From contig JAHGAU010000011.1 of NCBI GenBank assembly GCA_019925105.1, positions 1,488,001 through 1,552,000 on the forward strand: a stretch of DNA of 64,000 bases. The letters are read 5' to 3'. Of the stretch, positions 26,272-39,253 are shown piece by piece. The position numbers and the translations under genes are program-made. The first letter of the stretch is position 1; each line of letters begins with the position of its first letter. A model generated the notes under the pieces. The model was given only the letters and a program-made list of their open reading frames with translations, did no database searches and was not told where the DNA came from. The DNA is from Niebla homalea (lineage: Eukaryota > Ascomycota > Lecanoromycetes > Lecanorales > Ramalinaceae).

Positions 26272-26276
26272 AATTC

Positions 26277-26290
26277 AATCGTTTTAAGTT
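26277..26290. repeat. Target-site duplication of LINE D (right)
   Basis: AATCGTTTTAAGTT, identical to 20498-20511. Confidence 0.88.
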
Positions 26291-27032
26291 ATTACTTTTT
26301 ATTATTTAATTTTTTTTAACGGCAGTTTTATATAACTTAATACTTAATCTTAATATTATTTTCTATAAAAATAAATTTATTATTGAGATCTTATATAATT
26401 CTTTTATATTTATATTTTTATATATTTATAGTACTTAAAGTATCTTAAATCGTACTTAATTATTTAAGATAATATCCCTTAATATAATATTTTCTTTTTT
26501 TATTTATATTTATAGCTCTTTATATAATTTTAAAGTATTCAATTTTTTTTATTATTTTTTTATCCGTTAAGAATATAATTTATAATAACTTTATCTTAAT
26601 ATTTACTTTTTTATTTTATAATTTTAAAGTTAACTTATCCGTTATTTTATATATATATTTTAAGTAAACTTAATAAATATTATATTTATACTTTAATAAT
26701 CCTTAATAAGTTATTAAGTTATTAAGTTCTTTAATTCTTAAGATTATATTTTCTATAATAAATAGACAATTCTTATTATTTTTATTTTTTATTTACTTTA
26801 TCTTTTTCTTTATATTATTATAATATATAGCTTTTTTCTTTTTATTATTAATTTCTTTAAGTTATTTATTATTCTTTTAATATATACGATCGTCCGTTTC
26901 TATTATTATAGGTATTATTAATTTATTTAAAATTACCTTTTCTTTATATATTATATATTCTTTATACCGTTTAATATTATTTTACGTAATTAATAATAAC
27001 TTTAAATATTATATTATTTCTTTATTTATCTT
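26291..27032 (-). mobile_element. Decayed retroelement, segment 3 (between LINE D and LINE E)
   Basis: About 740 bp of strongly RIPped, T-rich DNA. The D target duplication places it as the right-hand continuation of 20295-20497. The tandem TTATTAAGTTATTAAGTT is near 26710. No protein motif was recognised. Minus-strand orientation is inferred from base composition only. Confidence 0.4.
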
Positions 27033-27048
27033 ATTAAATATTAAATCT
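27033..27048. repeat. Target-site duplication of LINE E (left)
   Basis: ATTAAATATTAAATCT, 16 bp, repeated at 32814-32829. The first three bases may also be read as part of the 3' tail in the right copy. Confidence 0.75.
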
Positions 27049-27101
27049 GAATAAAAACCTTAAAAGAACTTTTTATAATAAAGTAAAGAATGATACTTGG
27101 G
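27049..27101 (+). other. 53-nt unexplained 5' extension of LINE E
   Basis: The bases lie between the target duplication and the ATG that marks the family's conserved 5' end. They do not match the upstream flanks of other copies, and do not continue the right flank after 32829. They may be a variable 5' leader, a template-switch product, or filler. Confidence 0.45.
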
Positions 27102-28960
27102 ATGGCGACGAACAACGGGACCCCAGAGGTCAAAAACGATACACACGTATATAGCTTAAATAATAATAAGGATAATATTTTAAATATAATAAACGGAAGC
27201 GGAATAATAATAAAAATAAAGGGGAAGGAAGGGTAAACGGCTTAAGTTAATAAAAACGGTAATAAGTCGTATAAATAACGTAATAAATATGAGATAAAAA
27301 AGCCTTAAATTAAATAAAGAGTTTATAATTAATAAAATATATATAAAAAAACGCATATAATATATAAAAATATTATTATAAAAAGTAATAAATAAAAAGC
27401 GGAAAAGATAAAGACGATATATAAGGACGGATAAGGGGTAAATAAAAATATAAAAACCTTATTAAATATATATAAATTAAAAGAAAATTAAATAAAAATA
27501 AAAAAATATTAAATAAATAAAAATAAATTATAAAAGAAAAGTAATTATTAAATACGCGGTAAAAAAGTAAAAAGGGAAAAGGCGGTAAAAGCGTTAAAAG
27601 GCCTCCTTATAATTATATAAAAGGATATTATATTAAAAACTTAACCGATACTATAAATTAAATTATAGGGAGTAAAAGACTTTTACGTAAATACGGGGAA
27701 AAATTTAAAGGAATTAAAAAGGTTACGCGGAGCTTAAAAGGCAGTAATAAAAACGTTAACGGACGGAGGCGAAAAAAGATAAAAAGGATATATATAAAGT
27801 AAAAGAATAATAAGGGAAACTTTAAAGAAGGGAACGGGGATAAACTAGGTAATAAGGGCCGTAAAAATAATACCGGCGTTAATAATAAAGGAGGTAAAGG
27901 CGGTGAAAAAAGCGGTAACGTTAAAAAAGCGAAAATAATAACCGTATAATTATCGGGCGAAAAAAAAAGGAATATAATAGTAAAAATAAATTTATTATAA
28001 TTAATAAAAACGTTTAAAATTACAGGAGAATTATTAATAGAATAAATTATTATAATACGTAAATTATAAAATAAAGATATCCTCCTTAATATAACCTTAT
28101 TAAAAGCGAAAAAGGGGCTAAAGAAATCAAATAAATAAACCGGTAAAAAAAGGTATAAAATAATAAAAATATTAAGGTAATCCTTTATTATTATAATAAA
28201 TAAAATATATTTAATAAAGTTTATAAAAAAGGAAAAAGAAGTTACTTTAAAGCGGATAAAAAAGGAAAATACGGTCCTTTATTTTAAGCTAAAAATTATT
28301 AATTATAATCTCCCTTTTATAATAAAAAGGTTAAACGTTTTTAATTATATAAAGAAATACTTTATAATTATTTTAAACGTAACATTAATAAGGATATATA
28401 ACGATATCCTTAATAAAGGGATAATAAAAAATAAGTCCTTTAAATTAATAAGACTTTAAGACCGGGTAACGGATATTTATTAATACTTTAAATATTAAAA
28501 ATACAGGTATATTATTATAAAATACCTTAATAATATAAAATATACGGTATATATTAAAAAATATAATATATATAAATACGTTAACTTAATAATAAAAAGC
28601 TTAATAAAGAACGCGTTAAAATATACGGTATATAATAATAATAATTATTTAACGTAAAACTTACGGTATATAATAAAAATAAAAGAAACCTAATATAAAA
28701 AGACTAAGATAACGGTTAAGGTTTAACGCTATAATTTATATAAACTTAAATTAATAAAGTAATTAAAAACGGTTTTAAGACGTAAACGGAACTTATTAAA
28801 TAAAGAAAAATAAAATATAATAATTAATAATATAAAAAAAAGGAAACTTATAATAATATTAACCTTTAATATTAACCGTCCAACCAGGATTATTATTATA
28901 ATAAAAAGATTAAAATAAATAACGTTTAATTTTAAAAAGAAACCATTTATATAAATAAAA
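27102..28960 (+). pseudogene. LINE E ORF1 relic (Gag-like RNA-binding protein with CCHC knuckles)
   Basis: The frame opens M-A-T-N-N-G-T-P-E-V at the very first base of the element and is soon broken by TAA codons at expected glutamines. At 28484-28525 the codons read Y-F-K-Y-(stop)-K-Y-R-Y-x4-Y. Reversing RIP (TGC or TGT to TAC or TAT, CAC to TAC or TAT) gives C-x2-C-x4-H-x4-C, a retroviral-type zinc knuckle, and a second knuckle-like block follows. The knuckle lies 1382 nt from the ATG, off frame by an indel; in copies C and G the spacing is in frame, which places it near residue 460. ORF1 proteins of Tad-type LINEs coat the RNA in the ribonucleoprotein. The end is approximate. Confidence 0.7.
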
Positions 28961-29009
28961 ATTAATAAAAAAAGCTTAATAGATATTAATATTTAATATA
29001 TTTATACTT

Positions 29010-32000
29010 TTAAAAGTAATATAATATAATATACATAAGGAAATAATTAAAGTTATAATATTAATATTTAAATTTAAAAAAATAAAAGATATTAATATTA
29101 TAGCGATATAAAAGTTATTATATAATCCGTATATTTATTTTTTAATTAACCCGGAAAATAATTTTTACTTAACCTTTAAAGGTAATAAAATAATATAAAT
29201 ATGCTTTTTTATTAATAAGAAGTTAAATATAAATAACTAAGACGTTATTTATTATAAAAAGAACTTATATATATTCCGGATTATATAAAAAGGGATATTA
29301 AGGATAATTTAAATATTTATAATACGTATAATCCGTTACCGGTTAATAAGAAAAAACCCTTTATAATTCCGTTACTTAAAAATATTATAATCGTATTTAA
29401 TAAGTATTTTTTAATAAAAAACTTTAATTTTTATTACGTTTAATAAAACAAAAATAATTATATAATTAATTATATTAAATTTAAAAAGTTATTAATAATT
29501 ATTATACGGTTTAATTTCATATTATTAACGTTAAAAAGAATTATTATATAAAAAAGCCGTAAACTTAAAATTATAATTAACTTAATATTTAATTCGGAAA
29601 GTATTATTAACTTAATTATAATATACGGACTTTAAAAGGATTTAAAATACGGTTCGGATTACGTCCCAATATAAACGACTTTAAACTAATTTATTAATAC
29701 GATTCCGTTTTTATTATTTAAATAAGCGTAAAAAACAATTAAAAAATTAAAATATTTATAAAAACAATAAAAATAATATCTTAATTAACGGAACTCCCTT
29801 AACTTAATAATAAGGAATAAATTGATTGTTTTATAAAGTAAATAATAAAAACTTTAAATAAAGTAATTAACGTTATAATCTTAATAATAAAACCGTTTTA
29901 AAAAGTTAAAACTTATTAAAATAAAAAATATATAAAAGTAATTATAAAAATAAAAACACTTATAAAGTAAATTACCAAGTATAGAAACCGGAAGACGTTT
30001 TAATAATTAAAAAAGCTTAAAAGGAAAAAAAAAAAGAATTATCCGGAAGGTTAAATAAACGTACTTCCGGGTTATAATATATAACTTAACGGTTTCCCTT
30101 TATAATATTTAAAAGCTAATAAAATACGGTAAAGAATAAAGTAAAAAACCTAAATTTATTTTTAAGTTTTTACCTTTAAAAAGATTAAACGATACGGTAA
30201 TAAATACCTTTAACGGTAAAATTAAAGCTCTTAAAGGAATATTCTTTCCTTTATTACCGGAAGTTAACTTAATAAATATCGACGGTACGGTATATCCTAA
30301 ATTAATAATAATAAATAAAATAATAACTTAAAAAATAATAATTAAAACGATTAATAAACCGAAGAAAAATAAGGCCCCCGGATTTAATAATATATTAAAT
30401 AGGTTTTTATCTATAGTAACGTTATTATTTAAAGAGGTCTTTATTTACCTATTTTAAGCCTGTTTCGATATAGGATATTACCCTTATAAATTTAAGGAGG
30501 CTAAGATAATTATCGGTACTTTTTTATACGCTAAGGAAGACTTTAAAGACGGTAATTATAAAAATCTTAAGTAATTACGTAGAAAAGTATAGTGTCCTCT
30601 TTAATTAATAAATAAGGGTAAAAAAAGGATAGTTAATAAAAACGGCTCTTAAAGGCTTAATTAATAATATATATACGGTATAAAGCCACAGGAAGAAGTA
30701 CGTTATAAATCTTTTTTCCTTAAATATTATAAGGGCGTTTAATAAAATAAATTATTAAAAATTATTATATAATTTACGGAAAAAGAAGGTTTTATTTTTC
30801 CTTATAAATTAAATAGAAAATTTCTTAAATAATTTAATAACGTTAATTAACCTAGGATAGAAAATAAATATAATAAAGTTTATAATAATAAGGATTCCTT
30901 AAGGATTATTTATCTCTTTAATTTTATTCTTATTCTTTAATGGTTTACTTATTAAAGACTTAATAAAGTTAAAATAAAAGATTTAAGTAAAAAGCTTTAT
31001 TAATAATATTTACCTTCTTACTTATAGTATATTTACTTATATAAACTATTTAAAGTTAAAATAAACCTATAAAGTTTACTTATAATAAGTAAAGATATAT
31101 AGGGCTTAATTTACTTTATATAAATATAAAGCTTATTTATATAATAAAAAGCTTAAAATTATATAATATAATAATTATAATAAACTTAAATAATATAATA
31201 ATAAAACCGGAAGCTAATATTAAAGTATTCGGTTTATAAATTAATAAGAAACTGGATTAAAAAAACTATATAAAAAAAGTTTAAAAGAAAATAATTTTAT
31301 AGGAAAAAAACCTTATTTACTTTATGGCGTTAACATAAGGAATTATTTTATAAAGGTTAAAACCGTTTATTAAACGGTTATAAAGCTTACGTTAATATAC
31401 GTAATAATTATTTAATATATACTTAAAAATATACTTAAATATAGGAAAGAGCCCGTTTAATAATTATAAAAAATTTAAAACCGATATTTAAGAATAATAA
31501 ATAAAGTATATAAAGTAACTCCGTCCCGATATTAAAATCTAAAGTCTTTATATTATTAATAAAGTTAACTTTAAATTAAATAGTCGCTTAAATAAAACTT
31601 AAAAAAGATATAAACTTAATTACGTTAATAAGAAATAAACGTATTTATTAAAACTATAAAAAGCCTTAAATAAAAAAGCATAAAAAAAAAGGTATTTACC
31701 CCCCTACGGAAGTTAAACTAAAGTAAGTTAAAAAAAAAGGTTGACTTAACTTACGTTTAAGAAGTTAACGTAAGAATATATAAACTTTTATTAAAAATAA
31801 AAATAACGGAAAAAAAGAAAATTATAAAAGCGAAATTAATAACGATTATTTTATAAATTATAAGGAAGTAAATAAAGCGTTAATATAAATTTAAAGAATT
31901 AATCCCTTAAAGATAATAATACTTAACGCTAGATAATAATAAGATTATTAATAAGTATCTCCGGCGTTATAAGATTATAAAGAAAAATAATAATATATTA

Positions 32001-32260
32001 ATAATTTAACTCCGGATAAATAAAAACGGTTTAATTTATTTCTTTTTTATCGTATACGTTAATAACCGGATTAATATTAATTATAAATATAAATAATAAA
32101 AATAAAACGTTATATACGTATTAATTTCCTATTTATTATTTAAGGAGTATAAACCGGGATTAATTAAAAGGTAAGAATTAACGATTATCGTTAAATACTT
32201 ATTAATAAAAAGGGTATTAAAGTAACCGTTAGATTTATAATAATTATAAACTTATTATTA
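29010..32260 (+). pseudogene. LINE E ORF2 relic (AP endonuclease, reverse transcriptase, C-terminal region)
   Basis: Domains in order. Endonuclease: a stop-Y-N-I-H-K start at 29022-29039 (expected Q-Y-N-V-x-K), then D-I-N-I-I-A-I-stop at 29088-29111 (expected I-A-I-Q-E), and S-D-Y-V-P-I at 29654-29671, where the catalytic S-D-H has become S-D-Y. RT: K-A-P-G at 30371-30382, R-I-P-stop-G at 30891-30905 (expected G-I-P-Q-G), and F-I-N-N at 30996-31007, where F-x-D-D has lost both aspartates through TpG-to-TpA changes. C-terminus: L-R-x-x-K-N-G-L near 32010-32033. The protein would nick the target and prime reverse transcription from the nick. Frames shift between blocks. Confidence 0.75.
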
Positions 32261-32813
32261 TAATTTAATTTAATTAAGGAAATAAATAAAATAATTAAAA
32301 ACCTAATTAAGAAACCTCACCATTAACCCGGGGGTAAAAAGCAGCGGCGGGAAAACTATACTTAATAGGGGGCTAAAGGGGTTATAAATCTTAAAACGGT
32401 ATAAAAAGTAATATTATATCGGTTGGTAAAGTTATATAAATAAAATAATAATAATATACGTATTAATAAGGATATTTAATAATATAATTAGAATTTTAAT
32501 ATTTTAATATTAAATAAACCTATAGAATAACGGAAAAACAATAAATTTAAAAATAATTTTTAAGTGGATTTAATCGTAATATTATAGGTTTTCTTAAAAA
32601 AAGCGTATAAATAAATTCTTATTTTTTAAATGGCCGTAAATACTTTTAACCCTTAAAACGTAGGTAGAAATTAGGTAAATACCGGTTTTTATTTTTAACG
32701 TTATAGATATCGGGTTTTTTACGGTTATTAATAAGGTTAAATAGCCGAGTATTAAGGAACGCCGGAATTAACTTAACTAGATCCGTAGTAGAAATCAATC
32801 AATCAATTAATCA

Positions 32814-32829
32814 ATTAAATATTAAATCT
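32814..32829. repeat. Target-site duplication of LINE E (right)
   Basis: ATTAAATATTAAATCT, identical to 27033-27048; its first bases overlap the end of the tail array. Confidence 0.72.
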
Positions 32830-33537
32830 ATAAATTTAATTATTTTCCGTTTTTATCCGGTAAACTATTATTAATATAAAATAAAACTTATTTTTAATTT
32901 TAAATTATTAATCGGATTATTTACTGTATTTTCGTTAATTTTTTTATTATCTCCTTAATACTTCCGGGCTTCTTTATTATCTTTTAAGTATTCCCGTTAT
33001 TATTTTATCTTTTCCGATTCTTTTAAACTTTTACTTAATTATTCTTATTTATTTTTTATTTAATTTATTTCTTTTACTTTTTTTTTATTATTCCAGCTTA
33101 TTCTTAGTCTTCCTTTATTTATTCCGATCCTTTTTATATATTCCCGTTTTTCTTTAAGTATATAAATATATCCTTTTTTTTTCTTTTTAATTAATATATT
33201 AAAACATACGCTTTTAAAACCGATTTTACTTTTTGGACTTTTTCTTTTTTATAGTTTATTAATTTTTATTGTTTTCTTTATTTTTTAATTTAATCTTTAA
33301 GCTTTTTTTATTATTTTTATATTTAAATAAATTTAACTTAATTTTTTTTTTTAATATTATTACGTTCTTATAATATAACTTTTTATATATTAACTTTTAA
33401 CGTATCTTATTTAACGGGCGTATTTAAGGTTTAAGTAATTAAATATCTTCTTTATAAATAATATCCTCAATCTTTAATGTTTTTATTTAAATTTTAAAGT
33501 TAATTATATTTAACTTTAATCATAAAAATCTTAATAA
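32830..33537 (-). mobile_element. Decayed retroelement, segment 4 (between LINE E and LINE F)
   Basis: About 710 bp of RIPped, pyrimidine-rich DNA. The target duplications of E and F make it the continuation of 26291-27032 on the left and 39254 on the right. No motif recognised; long T runs near 33175 and 33340 fit a lysine-rich coding strand on the minus side. Confidence 0.4.
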
Positions 33538-33552
33538 AATATTATAATTTAA
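33538..33552. repeat. Target-site duplication of LINE F (left)
   Basis: AATATTATAATTTAA, 15 bp, repeated at 39239-39253. Nineteen further bases (33553-33571) precede the ATG at 33572 and are not shared with other copies. Confidence 0.8.
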
Positions 33553-33571
33553 TGAAAATAAGATGGATGAA

Positions 33572-36500
33572 ATGGCGATAAACAAAGGGACCCCAGAGGT
33601 CCAAAACGATACGTATACGTATAGCTCTCGTAATAATAAAGGAAATATATTAAGTATAATAAGTAGAAATAACGTAATAATAAAGAATAAGGTGATAAAC
33701 GGGTAAATAACTTATATTAACAGAAATAATAACGATACGTATAAATAATATAATAATAATAAGCCGGATAATACTTAAAATAAGTAAAAAAATTAAGGTT
33801 AATAAAATACGCGTATTAAAGCGCGTAAAACGCGTAATAATAATGCGGAAATAATAAGTAAATAAGGGGATAAAGAAACCGGTACGGTATTAATAGTAAA
33901 GGGTACGGGCGGGGGGAAAAAGTAGGAAAACCGCGGTAAAAGTACCATTAAGGGTATATAAAGGGGAAATAAAATTAATAAAAAAATAAGACCTTAAAAG
34001 ATTAAAAATAAAAGGCGGAGACGGCGCGTCGCCCGGTAAATAAGGGTAAAAGGGCGGTAAAAGAAGCAATAAAAGCCCTAAAAGGATTCCTTATGGTAAA
34101 ATAAAAGGATATTACGCTAGAAACCTAACCGATATTACGGATTAAGTTAAAAAACATAAGGGATTTCTATATAAAAATAAGGGTAAAATTAAGGGAAACG
34201 GAGCGGTTATAGGGCTTTTAAAAGGCGGTAATAAGGGCGTTAAGAAGGGATAAAGAAAGCGGTTTAAAGTTAAGTATATAAAGCGAAAATATAAAGGTAA
34301 TAGCTTTTTAAGTAAAAAAGAGTTAAGTAATAAAAATAATAAAAAGGATACCCGCGGTAGAAAATAAAAGGATAATAAAAAAAAAAAAAGCGGCCGTATT
34401 AAGGAGAATAAGGATAATAATATAATAATCCGCTTATTTAATAATTAGGAAAAAACATAATTATGGAAATAGACCCGTTATAATTAATAAAGGCTTTTAA
34501 GGTAATAACGGAACCGTAAATAAAATAAATTATTATAATACGTAAATTATAAAGTAAAAATATCCTCCTTAATATAATGTTTTTAAAAACGAAGAAAAAC
34601 TTAAAGAAATTTAAGGCTTAAGTTAATAAGGAAGAATATAAATTAATTAAGGTTTCAAGGTAATTATTTACCGTTACGGTAAATAAAGTATACTTATTAC
34701 GTTTTATAAAAACCGAGAAAGAAATTACGCTAAAAAATATAAAAAAAGAAAATATGGTTTTTTATTTAAAGTTTAAGATTATTAATTATAGGCTTCCTTT
34801 AATAATAAAAAGATTTAACTTTTTAAAACGCGTAAAAAGGTATTTTACCGTTATATTAAATATAACGTTAATAAAAATATATAATAACGTCTTAAATAAA
34901 AAGATTATTAAAAAAATCTTTTAAAATAACTTAATTATAAAATAAAACGGCGGATATTTATTAATATTTTAAATATTAAAATTATAAATATATTATTATA
35001 AAATATTTTAATATTATAAAGTATATAGTTTACGTTAAAAGTTATAATACTTATAAGTATATAAAGTTAATAATTAAAAAGCTTATAAAAAATACGCTTA
35101 AATACGTTATATATAATAAGGAAAAATATTTAATATAGGATTCTAAATATATAATAAAAGTCAAAGAGATTAAACGTAAGGAAACCCGGATAACTATGAA
35201 AATCTAATGATATAATATATATATAATTAATTTAAAGGATTAATTAAAAATAATTTTAAAACGCGGGTTTAATTAATTAAATAATAAGGGGTAAATAACG
35301 GTAACGGATAAAATAAAGAAAAGAAAAGGAAACTCCTTATAATCTTAATTTTAAAAGCCGGCCGTTTTATATCTTTAATAATAGTTAGGAAGGTATTAAG
35401 TTAAAAAACGTTTAACTTTAATAAGAAATTTAAAACTTAAATAAATATAAAAGAAAAAGCTTCTATAAAAGTTAATATATAATATATTAACGCTTTTAAG
35501 AATAATATAATATAACGTCCGTAATAAAGGAATTAAAATAATAATACCGATATTTAAGTTTAAAAAAGTTAAAAACGTTAATATTATAATAATATAAATA
35601 TTATTATATAATTTATATATATATTTATTTATTAACCCGAAAAAGGGTTTTATTTAACCTTTAAAAGGGATAAAATAATTAAAATATTTTTTTATAAATA
35701 AACGGTTTAATATAAATAATTAAAATATTACTTATTATAATAGAAACCTTTATATACACTATATTATAAAAGAAAAGGATTTAAAAGGCGATCTTAATAT
35801 TTATAACGTATATAATCCGCCGTTAATTAATAAAAAGGACTTTTTATAATATTATTACTTAAAGAAATCTTAATTATTTTAAGCGAATATATATTACTTA
35901 AAAACTTTAATCTATATTACTATATATAGAATAAAGAAGGGTATATAATAAATTATATTAAATCGGATAACCTATTAATAGTTATTATTTAAATTAATTT
36001 CTTATTATTAATATTATAAAAAATTATTATATAAAAGAATTATAAGTTTAAAATAACGATTAATTTAACCTTTAATATGGAAAAAGTTACCGGTACGGTT
36101 ATAATATATAGGCTATAAAAGGACTTAAAATATAACTTAAATTATATATTAATATAAATAATTTTAAATTAAACCGTTAATACGACCTTATTACTACCGG
36201 TAAAAAGGGCGTAAAAAACGCTTAAAGAAGTAAAGGTTTATATAAAAACGGAGGAAATAATAATATAATTTACGGACCTTCCTAAATCAAATAATAGAGA
36301 TTAAATCGACCTCTTTATAAAGAAAATAATAAAGGTATTAAATAGAATAATTAATAAAATAATCTTAATAATAAAATTTTCTTAAAGAGTTAAAACTTAT
36401 TAAAATAAAAGATATATAATTATAACCGTAAAAACGAAAAAACTGATTAAGTAAGCTTTTAAGTATAAGAATTAAAAGATACTTAATTAATTAAAAATTA

Positions 36501-39238
36501 CTTAAGAAAAAAAGGAAAGGATTATTAAAAAAATTAAGTAAATATATTTTTAATTTATAATATATAACTTAATAATTTTACCTTATAGTATTTAGAAATT
36601 AATAAAATATAATAAGGAATAAAGTAGGAAACTAAAGTTTATCCTTAAATTCCTGCGCCTTAAGAGACTTAATAATATATTAATTAATACCTTTAACGGT
36701 AAAATTTAGGCTTTTAAAGGAATATTTTCCCTTCTTCCGTTAAAAGTTAATTTAAATAATATTAATAATATTACGTATTTTAAATTTATATTAATAAATA
36801 AAATAATAATATAAAATATAATAATTAAAGTAATTAAATGATTAAAGAAGGATAAAGCCTTAAGGTTAAATAAGATTTTTAATAAATTCTTATTAATAAT
36901 AATTTTATTATTTAAAAGCGTTTTTATTTATTTCTTTTAAGTATATTTCAATATCGGCTATTATTTATATAAGTTTAAGGAAATAAAAATAATTATCCTT
37001 AAGAAGTTTATTAAGCCGGATTGTTTTAAATTAAAGTCTTATAAACCTATTATATTCCTTTATATATTAAAGAAAACCTTAAAGACAATAATAATAAAAA
37101 TCCTTAATAATTATATAGAAAATTATAGACTTCTCCCTAATTAATAAATAAAAGTAAGAAAAAATTAATTAATAGAAATAGCCTTTAAAAGATTAATTAA
37201 CGGCGTATATATAATATAAAATTACGGGAAGAAGTATATTATAAATCTTCTTTCTTTTAATATTATAAATACTTTTAATAAAACAAATTATTAAAAATTA
37301 TTATATAACTTAAGGAAAAAGGGGATATTACCCTTCTTAATTAAGTAAATAAAGAATTTTTAAGTAATTAAGTTACGTTAATTAACTTAAGATAAAAAAT
37401 AAGTTTAATAAAGCCCACTATAATAAAGATTCTTTAAAGATTATTTAGAATTAAAATAAACTTATAAAGTTTATTTTTAATAAATAAAAATTTAGGGGGC
37501 TTAATTTATATTATATAAGTATAAGCTTATTTATATAATTAAAAGCTTAAAGTTATATAATATAATAATTATAATAAACTTAAATAAAATTACGGTAAAA
37601 CCAGATATTAATATTAAAGTCTTTAACCTTTAAATAAATAAAAAGCTTAATCAAAAGGATTATATAAAAAAGGTCTAAAAGAAAATAACTTTATAAGAAA
37701 AGGGCCTTATTTATTTTATTATATTAATATAAAGAGTTACGTTATAAAAAACCCGGACTATTTATTAAGTTATAATAAAGTTAATTATAATATATATTAT
37801 AATTATTTAATATATACTTAAAAGTACTCCGGGATATAAAAAAAGGTTTATTTAAATATTATAGAAAATCTAAAACCGGTATTTAAAAATAATTGATAAT
37901 ACTTATAAAGTAACCCTTCTCCCAGTATTAAAGTTTAAGGTTTTTATACCGTTAATTAAAATTTCATTAAATTAAATAATTATTTAAATAAGGTTAAAGA
38001 AATATATATGTTTAATTATAATAATAAAAAACGGGCGGATCCGTTAAAATCTTAATAAGTTTTAAGTTAAAAAGAATAGATTAAAGATATTTATCCTTTT
38101 TTTTTATTAAAATAAAATAGGAATAAATTAAGAAGGAAATTAATTTTATTAATATCCCGGAAATTAATTTAAATATATATAAATTCCCGTTAAGCGTAAA
38201 AAAAAACCGAGATTAAAAAAATTTAAAAATAAAAATAATAACGATTATTTTATAAATTATAATAAAATAAGTTAAGTATTAATAAAAATATAAGCACTTT
38301 ATACCTTAAAGTTATTATTATTTAACTTTTAATAATAAAAAGATTATTAATAAGTATTTCCGTTATTATAATATTATAAAAAAGGTAATAATATATTAAT
38401 AATTTAACTTTAAATAAATAAAAACGGTTTAACTTATTTCCTTTTTATTATATATACTGGAGGTCGGATATATACCGGATATAAATATAAATAAAGAAAA
38501 TAAAACGCCGTATATATCTTTATTTCTTATTTTTTATTTACGGAAATTAAATTAAAACTTATAATAAAAATTAATATTTATAATTACCGTTAAATATTAT
38601 TTATGAAATAAGGTATCCGGATAATTATTAAGTTTATAATATTTATTAGATTATTATTATAATTTAATTTCGCTATAAAGATAAATAAAATTATTAAAAA
38701 CCTTACGGAAAAAGTTTATTATTAATTAAGGAAGAAAAAGAGAAGCGGAAACTAATTATATTAATTATATAAACCGGAAAGTATCTTTTATAACCGTAAA
38801 AATATAATAATAAATACTTATTAAAAGTCTTTAAAGAAATGAATAATAATAATAATATAAAGAAAGTATATATTAAGCGTATAGGTATTAATAAAAATAT
38901 TTAAAGGTATTACGTAAAATTAAAGTAATATAAATATATAAAAGAACGGAAGAATAATAAGTTTAAAAGTAGCCTTTATAAGGATATAGTTATAATATTA
39001 TAGATTTTCTTAAGTGAGTTAAAATATAAAAAGTATATAAATAAATTGTTACCCTTTAAATAACCGTTAATATCCTTTACTTTAAGGGATAAAGGGTAAA
39101 GGTTTAATAAACGCCGGTTTTTACCTTAACGTTATAAGTATTAGGTTTTTGCGGTTATTAGTAAAACCAGAAGGCCGCGTATTAAGGAACGCCGGAATTA
39201 GCTTAGCTAGATCCGTAGTATGAATCAATCAATCAATC
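33572..39238 (+). mobile_element. LINE copy F, plus strand, lacking the RT FxDD block
   Basis: A plus-strand element of 5.67 kb with a 15-bp target duplication, from ATGGCGATAAACAAAGGG to the AATCAATCAATC array. An ORF1 stretch near 34720-34910 stays open for about 60 codons and reads K-E-I-T-L-K-N-I-K-K-E-N at its start. The first zinc-knuckle codon is at 34965, 1393 nt from the ATG. The RT keeps the S-Y-K-P-I block that copy E lacks (near 37040). After the G-I-P-Q-G equivalent near 37440, roughly 130 bp carrying the F-x-D-D catalytic motif are missing compared with E and J. The copy is dead by both deletion and RIP. Confidence 0.92.
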
Positions 39239-39253
39239 AATATTATAATTTAA
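39239..39253. repeat. Target-site duplication of LINE F (right)
   Basis: AATATTATAATTTAA, identical to 33538-33552. Confidence 0.8.

Larger units (their letters stand above)
27102..32816 (+). mobile_element. LINE copy E, nearly full length, plus strand
   Basis: A plus-strand element of 5.71 kb from ATGGCGACGAACAACGGG to an AATCAATCAATC array partly converted to AATTAATC. It shows the family layout most clearly: ORF1 with zinc knuckles, then the endonuclease (29022 onward), RT (KAPG at 30371) and the C-terminal region near 32010. About 60 bp are missing near 30510, where copies F and J encode the S-Y-[RK]-P-I block of the RT, so E was already non-autonomous or decayed by deletion as well as by RIP. 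It has 16-bp target duplications. Confidence 0.93.
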
